NCBI RefSeq assembly: GCF_900108025.1
Contig: NZ_FNUS01000002.1
Span: forward strand, 310,001 to 374,000
Direction of reading: 5' to 3'
Source: Halpernia humi
Lineage (GTDB): Bacteria; Bacteroidota; Bacteroidia; Flavobacteriales; Weeksellaceae
DNA length: 64,000 nucleotides
The notes beneath the pieces are model-generated. The model made no database searches. It saw only the letters and a program-made list of their open reading frames with translations, and was not told the origin of the DNA. Shown piece by piece: positions 9,223 through 16,517 of this stretch. Within the stretch, counting starts at the first letter, position 1; every line of letters begins with the position of its first letter. Made by a program: the position numbers and the translations under genes.

Positions 9223-9933
9223 ATGCAACAAGTGCATCCGCAAAATGACGAGAGATATGACAATATTTGTTGTTATTGTCAAAATTCATTTAAAAATAAT
9301 AAAACAAAAGATCATATTCCATCAAAAGTTCTTTTAGACGAACCTTTTCCAGAGAATCTTCCTATTGTATTTTGTTGTTACGATTGCAACCAAAGTTTTT
9401 CCACTGATGAAGAATATTTCGCTTGTATTATTGAATATTTAGTTGCTGGAACAAAAAATATTGAAAAAATTGAAAGAAAAAAAATCAAAAATATTCTAAA
9501 TCAAAAAAAATATTTAAAAAATAAAATAGAGGCAAATATTACTGAAAACAACGGTGTTTTAACTATTCATTTTGATGAATCAGTTTTGAAAAAAGTTCTT
9601 AGCAAATTAGTTTTCGGTCATATGAGTTATGAACTTTCTAATCCATACATTCAGACACCGAATTTCATCGGGTTTAATACAATCGATAATTTAAATGATT
9701 TTGAATACCAAGAGTTTATTTCGGATTCATTTGTTGATATAATACCCGAAGTTGGCACAAGAGCATCTTTAAACCATATAATTCAGAATCAAAAATTAAT
9801 CTCAACTTGGAAAATAGTTCAAAAAAATAATTATCAATATAAACTTCAGATTTTAGATAATGAAACTGTTTTAAAAGTAATTATCCGCAATAAATTATAT
9901 GTAATAGCCACATGGACTAATAAGACTAATTAA
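9223..9933 (+). CDS. HNH-nuclease-like protein of unknown role
   Basis: A 236-residue protein. Near the N-terminus there is a CCYC pair (about residues 17-20), DHIPS (about 32-36), and a second pair, CCYDCN (about 54-59), followed by FSTDEEYFA. The spacing CxxC - DHIP - CxxCN resembles the zinc-stabilised His-Me finger fold of HNH endonucleases. Whether it cuts DNA is not shown. The C-terminal 150 residues (Lys/Asn/Ile rich) match nothing I recognise. It is even more AT-rich than its neighbours, which may indicate acquisition. It starts 32 bases after the ABC gene but is unlikely to share its function. Confidence 0.5.
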   Translation: MQQVHPQNDERYDNICCYCQNSFKNNKTKDHIPSKVLLDEPFPENLPIVFCCYDCNQSFSTDEEYFACIIEYLVAGTKNIEKIERKKIKNILNQKKYLKNKIEANITENNGVLTIHFDESVLKKVLSKLVFGHMSYELSNPYIQTPNFIGFNTIDNLNDFEYQEFISDSFVDIIPEVGTRASLNHIIQNQKLISTWKIVQKNNYQYKLQILDNETVLKVIIRNKLYVIATWTNKTN

Positions 9934-9990
9934 AAGTGTTTGTGAAAGATAGATGATTTTATGTTTAATTTAATATTGTATTAGAAAACA

Positions 9991-10027
9991 AAAAAAAGCG
10001 GATTAAAATTTTTAATCCGCTTTTTTT
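9991..10027. terminator. Bidirectional terminator between the HNH-like gene and fumC
   Basis: A perfect AAGCGGATTAAAA stem with a complementary arm is bordered by an A tract on the left and a T tract on the right, so it works on both strands for the converging genes. Confidence 0.85.
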
Positions 10028-10035
10028 AATTTTGT

Positions 10036-10074
10036 CTAAACCTAAACCTAAACCTAAACCTAAACCTAAACCTA
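10036..10074. repeat. Telomere-like CCTAAA hexamer array
   Basis: About six and a half perfect CCTAAA units end exactly in the fumC stop codon (complement of 10072-10074). Related degenerate arrays lie at 5264 and 31568. Confidence 0.9.
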
Positions 10075-11466
10075 CTTCAATCCACCCACCATATCTTCCG
10101 GTTTCACCCATTCATCAAACTGTTCAGCGGTTAAAAGTCCAAGATTGATGGCTTCTTCTTTTAAAGTCGTTCCGTTTTTGTGTGCTGTTTTTGCAATTTT
10201 TGCGGCATTTTCATAACCAATGTGCGTGTTCAAAGCCGTTACAAGCATTAAAGATTTGTCAACTAACTCTTTTATTCTTGGCAAATTTGGTTCAATTCCA
10301 ACGGCGCAATGGTCGTTAAAAGACACACAGGCGTCGCCTAGAAGTTGCGCAGATTGTAGAAAATTGTAAGCCATTACAGGTTTAAAAACATTCAGTTCAT
10401 AATTTCCTTGCGTTCCTGCGAAAGAAATCGTCACATCATTTCCTAAAACTTGTGCGCAAACCATTGTTAGTGCTTCATTTTGTGTTGGATTTACTTTTCC
10501 AGGCATAATAGAAGAACCCGGTTCATTCTCAGGAATATGAATTTCACCGATTCCAGAACGCGGTCCAGAAGCCAAAAAACGAATATCCTGCGCAATTTTA
10601 TACAAAGAAACCGCCAATTGTTTCAGCGCGCCGTGCGTTTCCACAATTGCATCGTGCGCTGCTAAAGCTTCAAATTTATTTGGTGCCGTTTCGAAAGGCA
10701 AACCAGTAAAATCTGCAATATATTTCGCTACTAAAACATCATAACCTTTCGGTGTGTTCAAGCCAGTTCCAACCGCAGTTCCGCCCAGTGCGAGTTCGTG
10801 CAAATGCTCCAAAGTATTTTTTATCGCTTTCAAAGCATAATCCAATTGCGCCACATAACCAGAAAATTCTTGGCCTAAAGTGAGTGGCGTTGCGTCCATC
10901 AAATGCGTTCTACCAATTTTTACAATAGATTTGAATGCTGTTGCTTTTTCATGCAAAGTCGCGCGTAATTTTTCAACACCGGGAATTGTAGTTTCCACTA
11001 CTTTTTTATAGGCTGCAATGTGCATAGCTGTTGGGAAAGTGTCGTTTGAGGATTGCGATTTATTCACATCATCATTCGGGTGAACTTCTGCTTTTTCGCC
11101 TAATTTTCCGCCAGAATTTACGTGGGATTTATTTGAAATTACTTCATTCACATTCATGTTAGATTGCGTTCCAGAGCCAGTTTGCCATATCACAAGCGGA
11201 AATTGGTCGGCTAATTTTCCTTCTAAAATTTCATCACAAACTTTTGCAATTGCATCACGCTTTTCAATGGATAAAACACCTAATTCTGCATTGGTAAAAG
11301 CCGCCGCTTTTTTCAAATACGCAAATGCTTCAATTATTTCTTTCGGCATAGAGGCTTCTTCGCCAATTTTAAAATTATTTCTGGATCGCTCGGTTTGTGC
11401 GCCCCAAAATTTATCTGCTGGCACTTGCACATCGCCCATCGTGTCGTGTTCTGTTCTTAAATTCAT
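10072..11466 (-). CDS. fumC: Fumarate hydratase class II
   Basis: The enzyme interconverts fumarate and L-malate in the citric acid cycle. At 464 residues it has the normal length. The fumarase/aspartase signature [11 protein letters not shown] is present at about 317-327, together with [11 protein letters not shown] at about 138-148 and [13 protein letters not shown] near 96-108, which form the active site. It is iron-free and thermostable as a class. The gene is monocistronic, with the bidirectional terminator just downstream and an intergenic region with repeats upstream. Confidence 0.97.
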   Translation of the reverse strand: MNLRTEHDTMGDVQVPADKFWGAQTERSRNNFKIGEEASMPKEIIEAFAYLKKAAAFTNAELGVLSIEKRDAIAKVCDEILEGKLADQFPLVIWQTGSGTQSNMNVNEVISNKSHVNSGGKLGEKAEVHPNDDVNKSQSSNDTFPTAMHIAAYKKVVETTIPGVEKLRATLHEKATAFKSIVKIGRTHLMDATPLTLGQEFSGYVAQLDYALKAIKNTLEHLHELALGGTAVGTGLNTPKGYDVLVAKYIADFTGLPFETAPNKFEALAAHDAIVETHGALKQLAVSLYKIAQDIRFLASGPRSGIGEIHIPENEPGSSIMPGKVNPTQNEALTMVCAQVLGNDVTISFAGTQGNYELNVFKPVMAYNFLQSAQLLGDACVSFNDHCAVGIEPNLPRIKELVDKSLMLVTALNTHIGYENAAKIAKTAHKNGTTLKEEAINLGLLTAEQFDEWVKPEDMVGGLK

Positions 11467-11475
11467 ATTGTTTTA

Positions 11476-11500
11476 GTCATTGCGAGGAACGAAGCAATCT
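11476..11500. repeat. GTCATTGCGAGGAACGAAGC-type intergenic repeat
   Basis: This 25-base string is of a kind found many times between genes in diverse bacteria, from memory. It occurs once in the window, just upstream of fumC. Confidence 0.5.
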
Positions 11501-11584
11501 GTTGAAAAATTGCAAATCCTCCGGTTAAAGTTATTTTTTATTTTAATTATTAGGAGCAAGACGTTTGTTTATTGTTTCAAGTTT

Positions 11585-11655
11585 CGTCCCGCTTTCCGCT
11601 ACAATCTTTTTATTTTAAAAAAAATAAAAAGGATTTCCACTTCAATCGGGGCTAA
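11585..11655 (-). repeat. Structured intergenic repeat, copy A
   Basis: Read on the minus strand: GCCCCGATTGAAGTGGAAATCC, then an AT-rich perfect hairpin (TTTTTATTTT paired with AAAATAAAAA), then GATTGTAGCGGAAAGCGGG, each cited part being short and conserved. The same 5' and 3' blocks frame a different hairpin at 15974-16027. I recall similar sequences in many flavobacterial genomes. It may be a structured RNA or a small mobile element. Confidence 0.6.
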
Positions 11656-11765
11656 ATTTCGAGGGTTTTTCTATTTTTCAACATTTTAAATTGGCGAAAA
11701 ATTTCCAGCACGAATTTACACATTTCTAAAATCTAAACAAAATGATAAATTTTGCATCTAAAACT

Positions 11766-11796
11766 TTTGCCTAAAAGAAATTTTAAAGTATTTTTG
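11766..11796 (+). promoter_or_regulatory. Strong flavobacterial promoter for the 93-residue membrane protein
   Basis: TTTG at 11766-11769, exactly 19 bases, then TATTTTTG at 11789-11796. This is the ideal Bacteroidota promoter layout, 16 bases before the ATG at 11813. Confidence 0.7.
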
Positions 11797-11812
11797 CCTA
11801 AATTCTATTACA

Positions 11813-12094
11813 ATGATAATGTTATCTGCTTTTTGGCCTTTTTACCAATTTTTATGGACGGTTTACTTTGTAGCAATGTTCCTAGTTGGATTTTGGTGTA
11901 TTTTTATGTTTTTCGGTTTTGTTATTCCATTGTGGTTAACAGAAGGACTTTGGGAATATTTTGGAAAGTCTAAACCTTTTGATCCGGAAGAAGTTAGATT
12001 TAAAAAATTATACGAAAAAGAAGGTTACGAGGTAATTTACAACGAACCAAAAGGACACGGTCCTTATTTGCACGATTCGCACGCAGCGCATTAA
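11813..12094 (+). CDS. Small membrane protein of unknown function
   Basis: 93 residues. Two adjoining hydrophobic segments (about residues 3-45, very rich in Phe and Trp) are followed by a charged tail (KSKPFDPEEVRFKKLYEKEGYEV) that ends in a His-rich stretch, GHGPYLHDSHAAH. The tail could bind a metal, but nothing else supports this. The promoter just upstream and codon use support a real gene. A second in-frame ATG two codons on (11819) could also serve. I do not recognise the family. Confidence 0.6.
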   Translation: MIMLSAFWPFYQFLWTVYFVAMFLVGFWCIFMFFGFVIPLWLTEGLWEYFGKSKPFDPEEVRFKKLYEKEGYEVIYNEPKGHGPYLHDSHAAH

Positions 12095-12141
12095 AAAAGC
12101 AATTCTTCGCTATGCAAGAATTGCCACAAGCGAAACTCTAT

Positions 12142-12182
12142 ATATTAAATCCATTCAAATGTTTTGAGTGGATTTTTGTTTT
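12142..12182. terminator. Terminator, left copy of a 41-bp direct repeat
   Basis: ATCCATTCAAA and its partner TTTGAGTGGAT form a stem followed by a T-rich run. The 41 bases recur at 12784-12824 with one mismatch. It ends the transcript of the membrane protein. Confidence 0.75.
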
Positions 12183-12212
12183 ACAGTAGAATATCTTTTA
12201 AAACAATTTAGT

Positions 12213-12246
12213 TTTGTTTTTATAAAAAAGAAATTAATTATCTTTA
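12213..12246 (+). promoter_or_regulatory. Promoter of the toxin-antitoxin pair
   Basis: TTTG at 12213-12216 and TATCTTTA at 12239-12246 are separated by 22 bases. The -7 element shares 13 bases with the one before bshB1. Confidence 0.4.
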
Positions 12247-12263
12247 CAAAATAATTTAAAATT

Positions 12264-12488
12264 ATGGCAATTCTTATCCAAACATCTTCACAAGAAGAGC
12301 AATCTTTACTTGAAAGTCTTTTAAGAAAAATGAAAATTTCTTTTGAAAATACAGAGACTAATCAAAAAGTGAACGTTTCTGAACAAGAAATGCAATCAAT
12401 AGAAAAAGGTTTAAATCAGGCTAAAAATGGATTGTTAAATTCCAGTGAAAATGTTCATCGTAAAGCAAAACTTTTGTGTTCCAAGTAA
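12264..12488 (+). CDS. Antitoxin-like protein of a ParE-type module
   Basis: 74 residues, Glu/Gln/Ser rich, with no recognisable DNA-binding fold at sequence level. Its place immediately before a RelE/ParE-like toxin, with a 13-base overlap (12476-12488), is the main support. Known antitoxins of this superfamily neutralise the toxin by wrapping around it with a C-terminal tail, and repress the operon. Here the C-terminal half (SIEKGLNQAKNGLL) is a plausible toxin-binding helix, which is an inference. Confidence 0.65.
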   Translation: MAILIQTSSQEEQSLLESLLRKMKISFENTETNQKVNVSEQEMQSIEKGLNQAKNGLLNSSENVHRKAKLLCSK

Positions 12489-12775
12489 AATGGACAGATG
12501 AAGCCGAAGAAAAATACTTCGAGACTTTAGAATTTTGGATAGAGAACAATAAATCTACAACCTATTCTAAAAAAATAGTTAATGAGGTGATTTACACCGA
12601 ATCACTTTTGAAAGATAATCCATTAATTGGACAAATTGTAGAAGGAACAAAAGATGAAGTTAGAAGGGTGTTAGTTTTATACAATTATTCTATTTTTTAT
12701 AGAATCAATGAAAATATTATAGAAATAATTTCTTTTTGGGCAAATAAAATGAATCCTGAAGATTTGAAATTATAG
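12476..12775 (+). CDS. RelE/ParE family toxin
   Basis: 99 residues with the small plasmid-stabilisation fold: FQVKWTDEAEEKYFETLEFW at the N-terminus (a beta strand and the two-helix hairpin), NPLIGQIVEG in the middle, RRVLVLYNYSIFYRI as the central strands, and FWANKMNPEDL at the end. Family members inhibit DNA gyrase (ParE) or cleave mRNA on the ribosome (RelE); which applies cannot be told. The start is GTG, inside the antitoxin gene, implying translational coupling. Confidence 0.82.
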   Translation: MFQVKWTDEAEEKYFETLEFWIENNKSTTYSKKIVNEVIYTESLLKDNPLIGQIVEGTKDEVRRVLVLYNYSIFYRINENIIEIISFWANKMNPEDLKL

Positions 12776-12783
12776 TTTTCAAA

Positions 12784-12824
12784 ATATTAAATCCATTCAA
12801 ATTTTTTGAGTGGATTTTTGTTTT
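12784..12824. terminator. Terminator, right copy of the 41-bp direct repeat
   Basis: Same stem and T run as at 12142-12182 (40 of 41 bases identical). It lies directly before bshB1 and bounds the toxin-antitoxin pair on the right. Confidence 0.75.
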
Positions 12825-12833
12825 CAAAATAAT

Positions 12834-12841
12834 TATCTTTA
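12834..12841 (+). promoter_or_regulatory. -7 element four bases before the bshB1 start codon
   Basis: TATCTTTA at 12834-12841 precedes the ATG at 12846 by only four bases. Transcription would begin at or next to the start codon, implying a leaderless or nearly leaderless mRNA. Confidence 0.4.
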
Positions 12842-12845
12842 CACA

Positions 12846-13565
12846 ATGAAAGTAGATTTTTTAGCCATTGGCGCACATCCAGATGATGTAGAATTAGGTT
12901 GCGGCGGTACACTTGCCAAATTAATTTCAGAAGGAAAGAGCGTTGCAGTTGTAGATTTAACCCGCGGCGAACTCGGCACGCGCGGAACCGACGAAACCCG
13001 AGCGCAAGAAGCAAAAGCGGCATGTGAAATTTTAGGAATCTCTCACAGAGAAAATTTAGGAATGAAGGATGGTTTTTTAAAAAATTCTGACGAATACCAA
13101 ATGCAAATCGTAAAAATTATCCGGAAATATAGACCAGATATTTTATTTTGTAACGCGATTGATGATCGGCATCCGGATCATGCGAAAGCCGCGAAATTGG
13201 TTTCTGATGCTTGTTTTCTTGCAGGATTAAAAAAAATAGAAACAGAATTGAACGGCGAAAATCAAGAAGTTTGGCGACCGAAGCAAATTTTTCATTACAT
13301 TCAATGGAAACACATTACACCAGATTTTGTGTATGATATTTCTAATTTTATAGATAAAAAAATAGAAGCGTGTTTGGCTTATAAAACTCAGTTTTACGAC
13401 CCAGAAAGCACAGAGCCAATTACACCAATTGCAACAAAGGATTTCTTAGAAAGTCTCACTTACAGAGCCCAAGATTTGGGTAGGTTGTCGGGTGTAGATT
13501 TCGCAGAAGGATTTACAACAGAAAAGTTATTAGCATTCAAAAATTTTGACGGAATTGTTTGTTGA
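12846..13565 (+). CDS. bshB1: Bacillithiol biosynthesis deacetylase BshB1
   Basis: BshB1 removes the acetyl group from GlcNAc-malate in bacillithiol synthesis. The protein of 239 residues has the LmbE/PIG-L zinc motifs AHPDD (10-14) and HPDH (110-113), and the family-specific RGELGTRGT at about 41-49 and AIDDRHPDH. I chose the ATG at 12846, because the sequence from there (MKVDFLAIGAHPDD) matches the family start; the open frame reaches back to 12810 only through the terminator. No bshA or bshC is in the window. Confidence 0.93.
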   Translation: MKVDFLAIGAHPDDVELGCGGTLAKLISEGKSVAVVDLTRGELGTRGTDETRAQEAKAACEILGISHRENLGMKDGFLKNSDEYQMQIVKIIRKYRPDILFCNAIDDRHPDHAKAAKLVSDACFLAGLKKIETELNGENQEVWRPKQIFHYIQWKHITPDFVYDISNFIDKKIEACLAYKTQFYDPESTEPITPIATKDFLESLTYRAQDLGRLSGVDFAEGFTTEKLLAFKNFDGIVC

Positions 13566-13588
13566 TTTTAAAGAAAGTGCTATATTTG
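13558..13588 (+). promoter_or_regulatory. Promoter of tRNA-His
   Basis: TTTG at 13558-13561, exactly 19 bases, TATATTTG at 13581-13588. It overlaps the end of bshB1, and the tRNA starts 15 bases on. Confidence 0.6.
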
Positions 13589-13602
13589 CACTTCTGAAAA
13601 AC

Positions 13603-13678
13603 GGTGGTTGTAGTTCAGTTGGTTAGAATGTCGGTTTGTGGTACCGAAGGTCGTGGGTTCGAGCCCCATCATCCACCC
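13603..13678 (+). tRNA. tRNA-His (anticodon GTG)
   Basis: The cloverleaf is readable: acceptor GTGGTTG with CATCCAC (one U-U mismatch), anticodon stem TCGGT/ACCGA around the loop TTGTGGT, giving anticodon GTG, and T arm GTGGG-TTCGAGC-CCCAT. An extra G at 13603 pairs with the discriminator C, the hallmark of tRNA-His. CCA is not encoded. Confidence 0.95.
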
Positions 13679-13684
13679 AAAATA

Positions 13685-13714
13685 AAAAGTGTTCCTTTCG
13701 GGACACTTTTTTTT
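13685..13714 (+). terminator. Terminator after tRNA-His
   Basis: AAAAGTGTTCC pairs with GGGACACTTTT over a short TTTC loop, and a T tract follows. Confidence 0.85.
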
Positions 13715-13843
13715 ATGCTTTTATAATATTGTATTGCTCTTTTATTTTAGATTTTTACTTAGTACTTTGGTTTTTCTAATTGAATCGAATTTTTATAAAA
13801 ATATTTAAAATTAGCCATACCTTTGATTATTAAAAATTGCCTT

Positions 13844-14968
13844 ATGAAAACCAAACTACTTTTTTTATTTTTCTCGATTTATTCTTGCTTTATATTTGCT
13901 CAAACGAAGGAAAATACAAAAGAAAATCAAAAATTTTATTTCCCTTCTGCGTCATTTTCTAACCCAAAAGATTTTGAAAAAAACCTCAATAATCTAGTTT
14001 TAGAAATCGCGCCACTCGAAATTAATGAAAAAACACAAACATTTTCGGATGGTGCAGAAACGATTTATCTGTTGCAGAAAAATTATCAAGGTTTAGAAAA
14101 TTATTCTAAAAATGAAAATTTCCCGAAAGAAAGTTTGCCTTTCAAGAGTTTTGCAGAAGCTATGATTGCAGATCCCACGCAAGGAAATCAATTTAAAAAG
14201 ACATTTACAGAAAATTTTTCGAGAGATTTTAATAAAATGAATGGTCCAGCCAAGACGAATATTGCAAAGTATTTTGATGAAAAAATGGTAAGTTCTTTTC
14301 AAAAAATGGCTAATGGTTTTATAGATCAACTTTCTAAAAAGAAAACTGATAGTTTATCTTATACAGATGCAAAGAAATTAATCGCTTTTGAAAGTCAAAA
14401 AAGGGTAAATAGCGCCATTTTACCTTTAGGAAAAAATATTGTGAAAGATTACATCGTCGAGTTTTTTCAACCTTTTATTACTGGTCCAATGTGGATTTCT
14501 GTGGTGAAGCCAAAAGAAGTAAATGATTTGCCAGATGTTTCCAAAGATTATAAAATTCTGTTTGAAATTACCAATTTTAGTACTAAAAACACTAAAGAAA
14601 CCGCTTTTAAAAATGAAAATTCTTCTTTGATAGAAGCCGGTAGAATTATGAATCTCCATGTTGCTTCAGGCATTTCGCCAGAGAAATTGCATATAGTAGT
14701 AGTCGTGCACGGAAGCGCAATTGATTTTTTGTTGAATAATAATTCGTACAAAGAAAAATATAAAGTAGAAAATCCTAATTTATCATTAATAAAACAAATG
14801 CAGAGCAAAGGTGTGAAATTTGTGGTTTGCGGACAATTAATGACTTGGGATGGCTTGACATTAAATGATATTACAGAAAACGTGAAAGAAGCATTTTCTG
14901 CAAAAACGGCGCTTTCAAACTATCAAACGCAAGGTTTTGTGCTCTATCAATTAAATGATAAAGATTAA
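13844..14968 (+). CDS. DsrE-like domain protein with signal peptide
   Basis: A 374-residue secreted protein when started at the ATG at 13844, which opens a clear signal peptide ending near FIFAQ; the frame reaches back to 13823, where a TACCTTTG -7 element lies (13818-13825). The C-terminal about 120 residues (MNLHVASGISPEKLHIVVVVHG, then GVKFVVCGQLMTWDG, ending in TQGFVLYQLN) are of the DsrE/DsrF type, a fold used in sulfur relay. The single Cys in FVVCGQ is at the place where family members carry the active Cys. The N-terminal 230 residues are not recognised. The gene converges on a TsdA-like cytochrome gene with a 4-base overlap, which supports a periplasmic sulfur role (inference). Confidence 0.75.
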   Translation: MKTKLLFLFFSIYSCFIFAQTKENTKENQKFYFPSASFSNPKDFEKNLNNLVLEIAPLEINEKTQTFSDGAETIYLLQKNYQGLENYSKNENFPKESLPFKSFAEAMIADPTQGNQFKKTFTENFSRDFNKMNGPAKTNIAKYFDEKMVSSFQKMANGFIDQLSKKKTDSLSYTDAKKLIAFESQKRVNSAILPLGKNIVKDYIVEFFQPFITGPMWISVVKPKEVNDLPDVSKDYKILFEITNFSTKNTKETAFKNENSSLIEAGRIMNLHVASGISPEKLHIVVVVHGSAIDFLLNNNSYKEKYKVENPNLSLIKQMQSKGVKFVVCGQLMTWDGLTLNDITENVKEAFSAKTALSNYQTQGFVLYQLNDKD

Positions 14969-15876
14969 TTATTCTTTTTTCTAAAATCATCCATGGCCTG
15001 AAACGGGCCGTATTTATGCTGTTTTTCTGTGAAAGAATCTGCGAAAGGTCCAAAAGCGTAGTCAATTGGTTTGGTTTTTAGATTAGGCCAATCTTCCTTG
15101 AAGAATTTTTCAGGGCGGGTTTTAGAAATAATATAAGCCGCAACATCCCACGCTTCTTCCTGCGTAAGAATTGGTTTGTTGTGACTCGCCAAATTGTAAG
15201 GCATATTCTCATAAATGAAACCAGAAAGATTTTTTATTCTATTCAGTCCGGCAGAAGTGTTATAAGAATTTTTACCCCAAAGTGGCGGATATATAAAATA
15301 ATCGCCCGTTTTATTTGGCGACAAAACGCCTTGCCCATTGTTTCCGTGGCATTGCATGCATTGTTGATTGTAAACGATACTTCCCTTTTCTGGATCTGCG
15401 GCTCTTGTTAATAATTTTAATTTTGTAATGCCAGAGGTTTTTGGCGTGGTGTTTTTTGGAACGTTTTGGCCGACAGAATTAATATAAACCATCATTGCGA
15501 GAAGTTCTGGGCTATTTTTGGGCAATGCTTCGCCATTTAAACTCCGCTGAAAACAGTCGTTAATTCTTTTTTCTAAAGATTCTATTTTCCCACTTCTTGC
15601 TCTAAATTTTGGATAATTCGCAAAAACGGCTTTATAATTATTTCCAAAATCTCTTGTTCCCGCATCAAGATGGCAATTGGTGCAATTCATGCCATTTGAA
15701 TGTTGGGAAATACTTCCGTTTGGTCCAAAATATTTTGATGTATTGAGAATAAGTTCTTTTCCGTAAACTATATTTTTTTGTATTTCAGAAGGTTGCATTT
15801 CTGAATTAGAAATGGATTCCGCTTTCTTGGAACAAGAAAATACTGTGAGAAATAGCACTAGAAAATAACTTTTCAT
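14965..15876 (-). CDS. Dihaem c-type cytochrome, thiosulfate dehydrogenase (TsdA)-like lipoprotein
   Basis: 303 residues. The lipoprotein signal ends at Cys 15 (LTVFSC). Haem 1 binding site is CTNCH (65-69) and haem 2 is CMQCH (173-177). The stretch CHLDAGTRDF, then FRARSGKIESLEKRINDCFQRSLNG (given here as parts: FRARSGKIESLE at 91-102, RINDCFQRSLNG at 104-115) matches the TsdA family, whose members oxidise thiosulfate to tetrathionate or reduce tetrathionate. It would sit in the periplasm anchored to a membrane. Substrate is inferred from family likeness only. It is convergent with, and overlaps by 4 bases, the DsrE-like gene. Confidence 0.82.
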   Translation of the reverse strand: MKSYFLVLFLTVFSCSKKAESISNSEMQPSEIQKNIVYGKELILNTSKYFGPNGSISQHSNGMNCTNCHLDAGTRDFGNNYKAVFANYPKFRARSGKIESLEKRINDCFQRSLNGEALPKNSPELLAMMVYINSVGQNVPKNTTPKTSGITKLKLLTRAADPEKGSIVYNQQCMQCHGNNGQGVLSPNKTGDYFIYPPLWGKNSYNTSAGLNRIKNLSGFIYENMPYNLASHNKPILTQEEAWDVAAYIISKTRPEKFFKEDWPNLKTKPIDYAFGPFADSFTEKQHKYGPFQAMDDFRKKNN

Positions 15877-15973
15877 ACTTTTTATTTAAAGTAAATTTAG
15901 TTTTTTTTGATTAAATATTTGATACAAATCTAATTTTGGTTTAAAAAAAAGATGATAAAATCAGCAACCAATT

Positions 15974-16027
15974 GCGGCCGCGATAGGAGCGGCATCCCCG
16001 CGTCGGCAGGATATAGCGGATAGCGCG
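15974..16027 (+). repeat. Structured intergenic repeat, copy B (GC-rich)
   Basis: GCGGCCGCGATAGGAGCGG, CATCC, a short GC-rich hairpin (CCGCGTCGGC), AGGAT and ATAGCGGATAGCGCG. The conserved blocks GATnGnAGnGG-nATCC and GATnnAGCGGAnAGC match copy A at 11585-11655 on the other strand. It is strikingly GC-rich against the AT-rich surroundings, and lies between the PUR and cytochrome genes. Confidence 0.6.
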
Positions 16028-16080
16028 AATGGTCCGCCATAAAAAAAAGCATCTAATAAATTAAATGCTCTTTGTATTTT

Positions 16081-16416
16081 TTAAATTTCGTCTTCAGAAT
16101 CTATGGTGAAAGATTTTGATTTGAAATCTTTGTCGTGCCTTTCCGAGATGACGTCTTCGCCTTTATTTTCTATAATAAAATCGGATGCTTCGGTGAACAT
16201 TTCGCCAAATTGGGCAAAATCTTCTTTGTAAAGGTAAATTTTATGTTTTTCGAAAGAAGTAGCACCGTTTTCACCGAAACTTTTTTTACTTTCTGTGATT
16301 GTCAGATAATAATCGCCGGCTTTGGTTTCTCGCACATCAAAAAAATAGGTTCTCCTTCCTGCTTTTAAAACTTTTGTGAAAATTTCATTTTCATTTCTTT
16401 CTTTGTAATCGCTCAT
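16081..16416 (-). CDS. DUF3276 family PUR-type DNA/RNA-binding protein
   Basis: A 111-residue cytoplasmic protein with one PUR repeat: EIFTKVLKAGRRTYFFDVRETKAGDYYLTITE-type sequence, best recognised from AGRRTYFFDVR (about 19-29) and YYLTITESKK (about 35-44), and ending with an acidic tail. Bacteroidota PUR proteins bind single-stranded DNA and RNA; the physiological role is unclear. Length and strand order are as usual for the family. It is followed downstream by structured repeat B. Confidence 0.9.
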   Translation of the reverse strand: MSDYKERNENEIFTKVLKAGRRTYFFDVRETKAGDYYLTITESKKSFGENGATSFEKHKIYLYKEDFAQFGEMFTEASDFIIENKGEDVISERHDKDFKSKSFTIDSEDEI

Positions 16417-16517
16417 TTTTCGCTATTTTTTGCAAACTTGTTTTAACAAATATAAAAGAATTCTTTTAATCTCAAAATTATTTTAAAATTTTATTTAAAT
16501 AATTGAATATCAAAATA

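Larger units (their letters stand above)
11467..11812. other. Gene-free region with repeats upstream of fumC
   Basis: About 346 bases hold no credible gene. They contain a GTCATTGCGAGGAACGAAGC-type repeat at 11476-11500, a structured repeat at 11585-11655, and a promoter for the next gene at 11766-11796. Short open frames here have no coding character. Confidence 0.7.

Noticed and set aside
10036-10074. CRISPR array
   Set aside because: The repeat unit is six bases without spacers; no cas genes are in the window.
11480-11973. Short plus-strand frames upstream of the 93-residue membrane protein
   Set aside because: They run through repeat sequence or overlap the better-supported frame starting at 11813.
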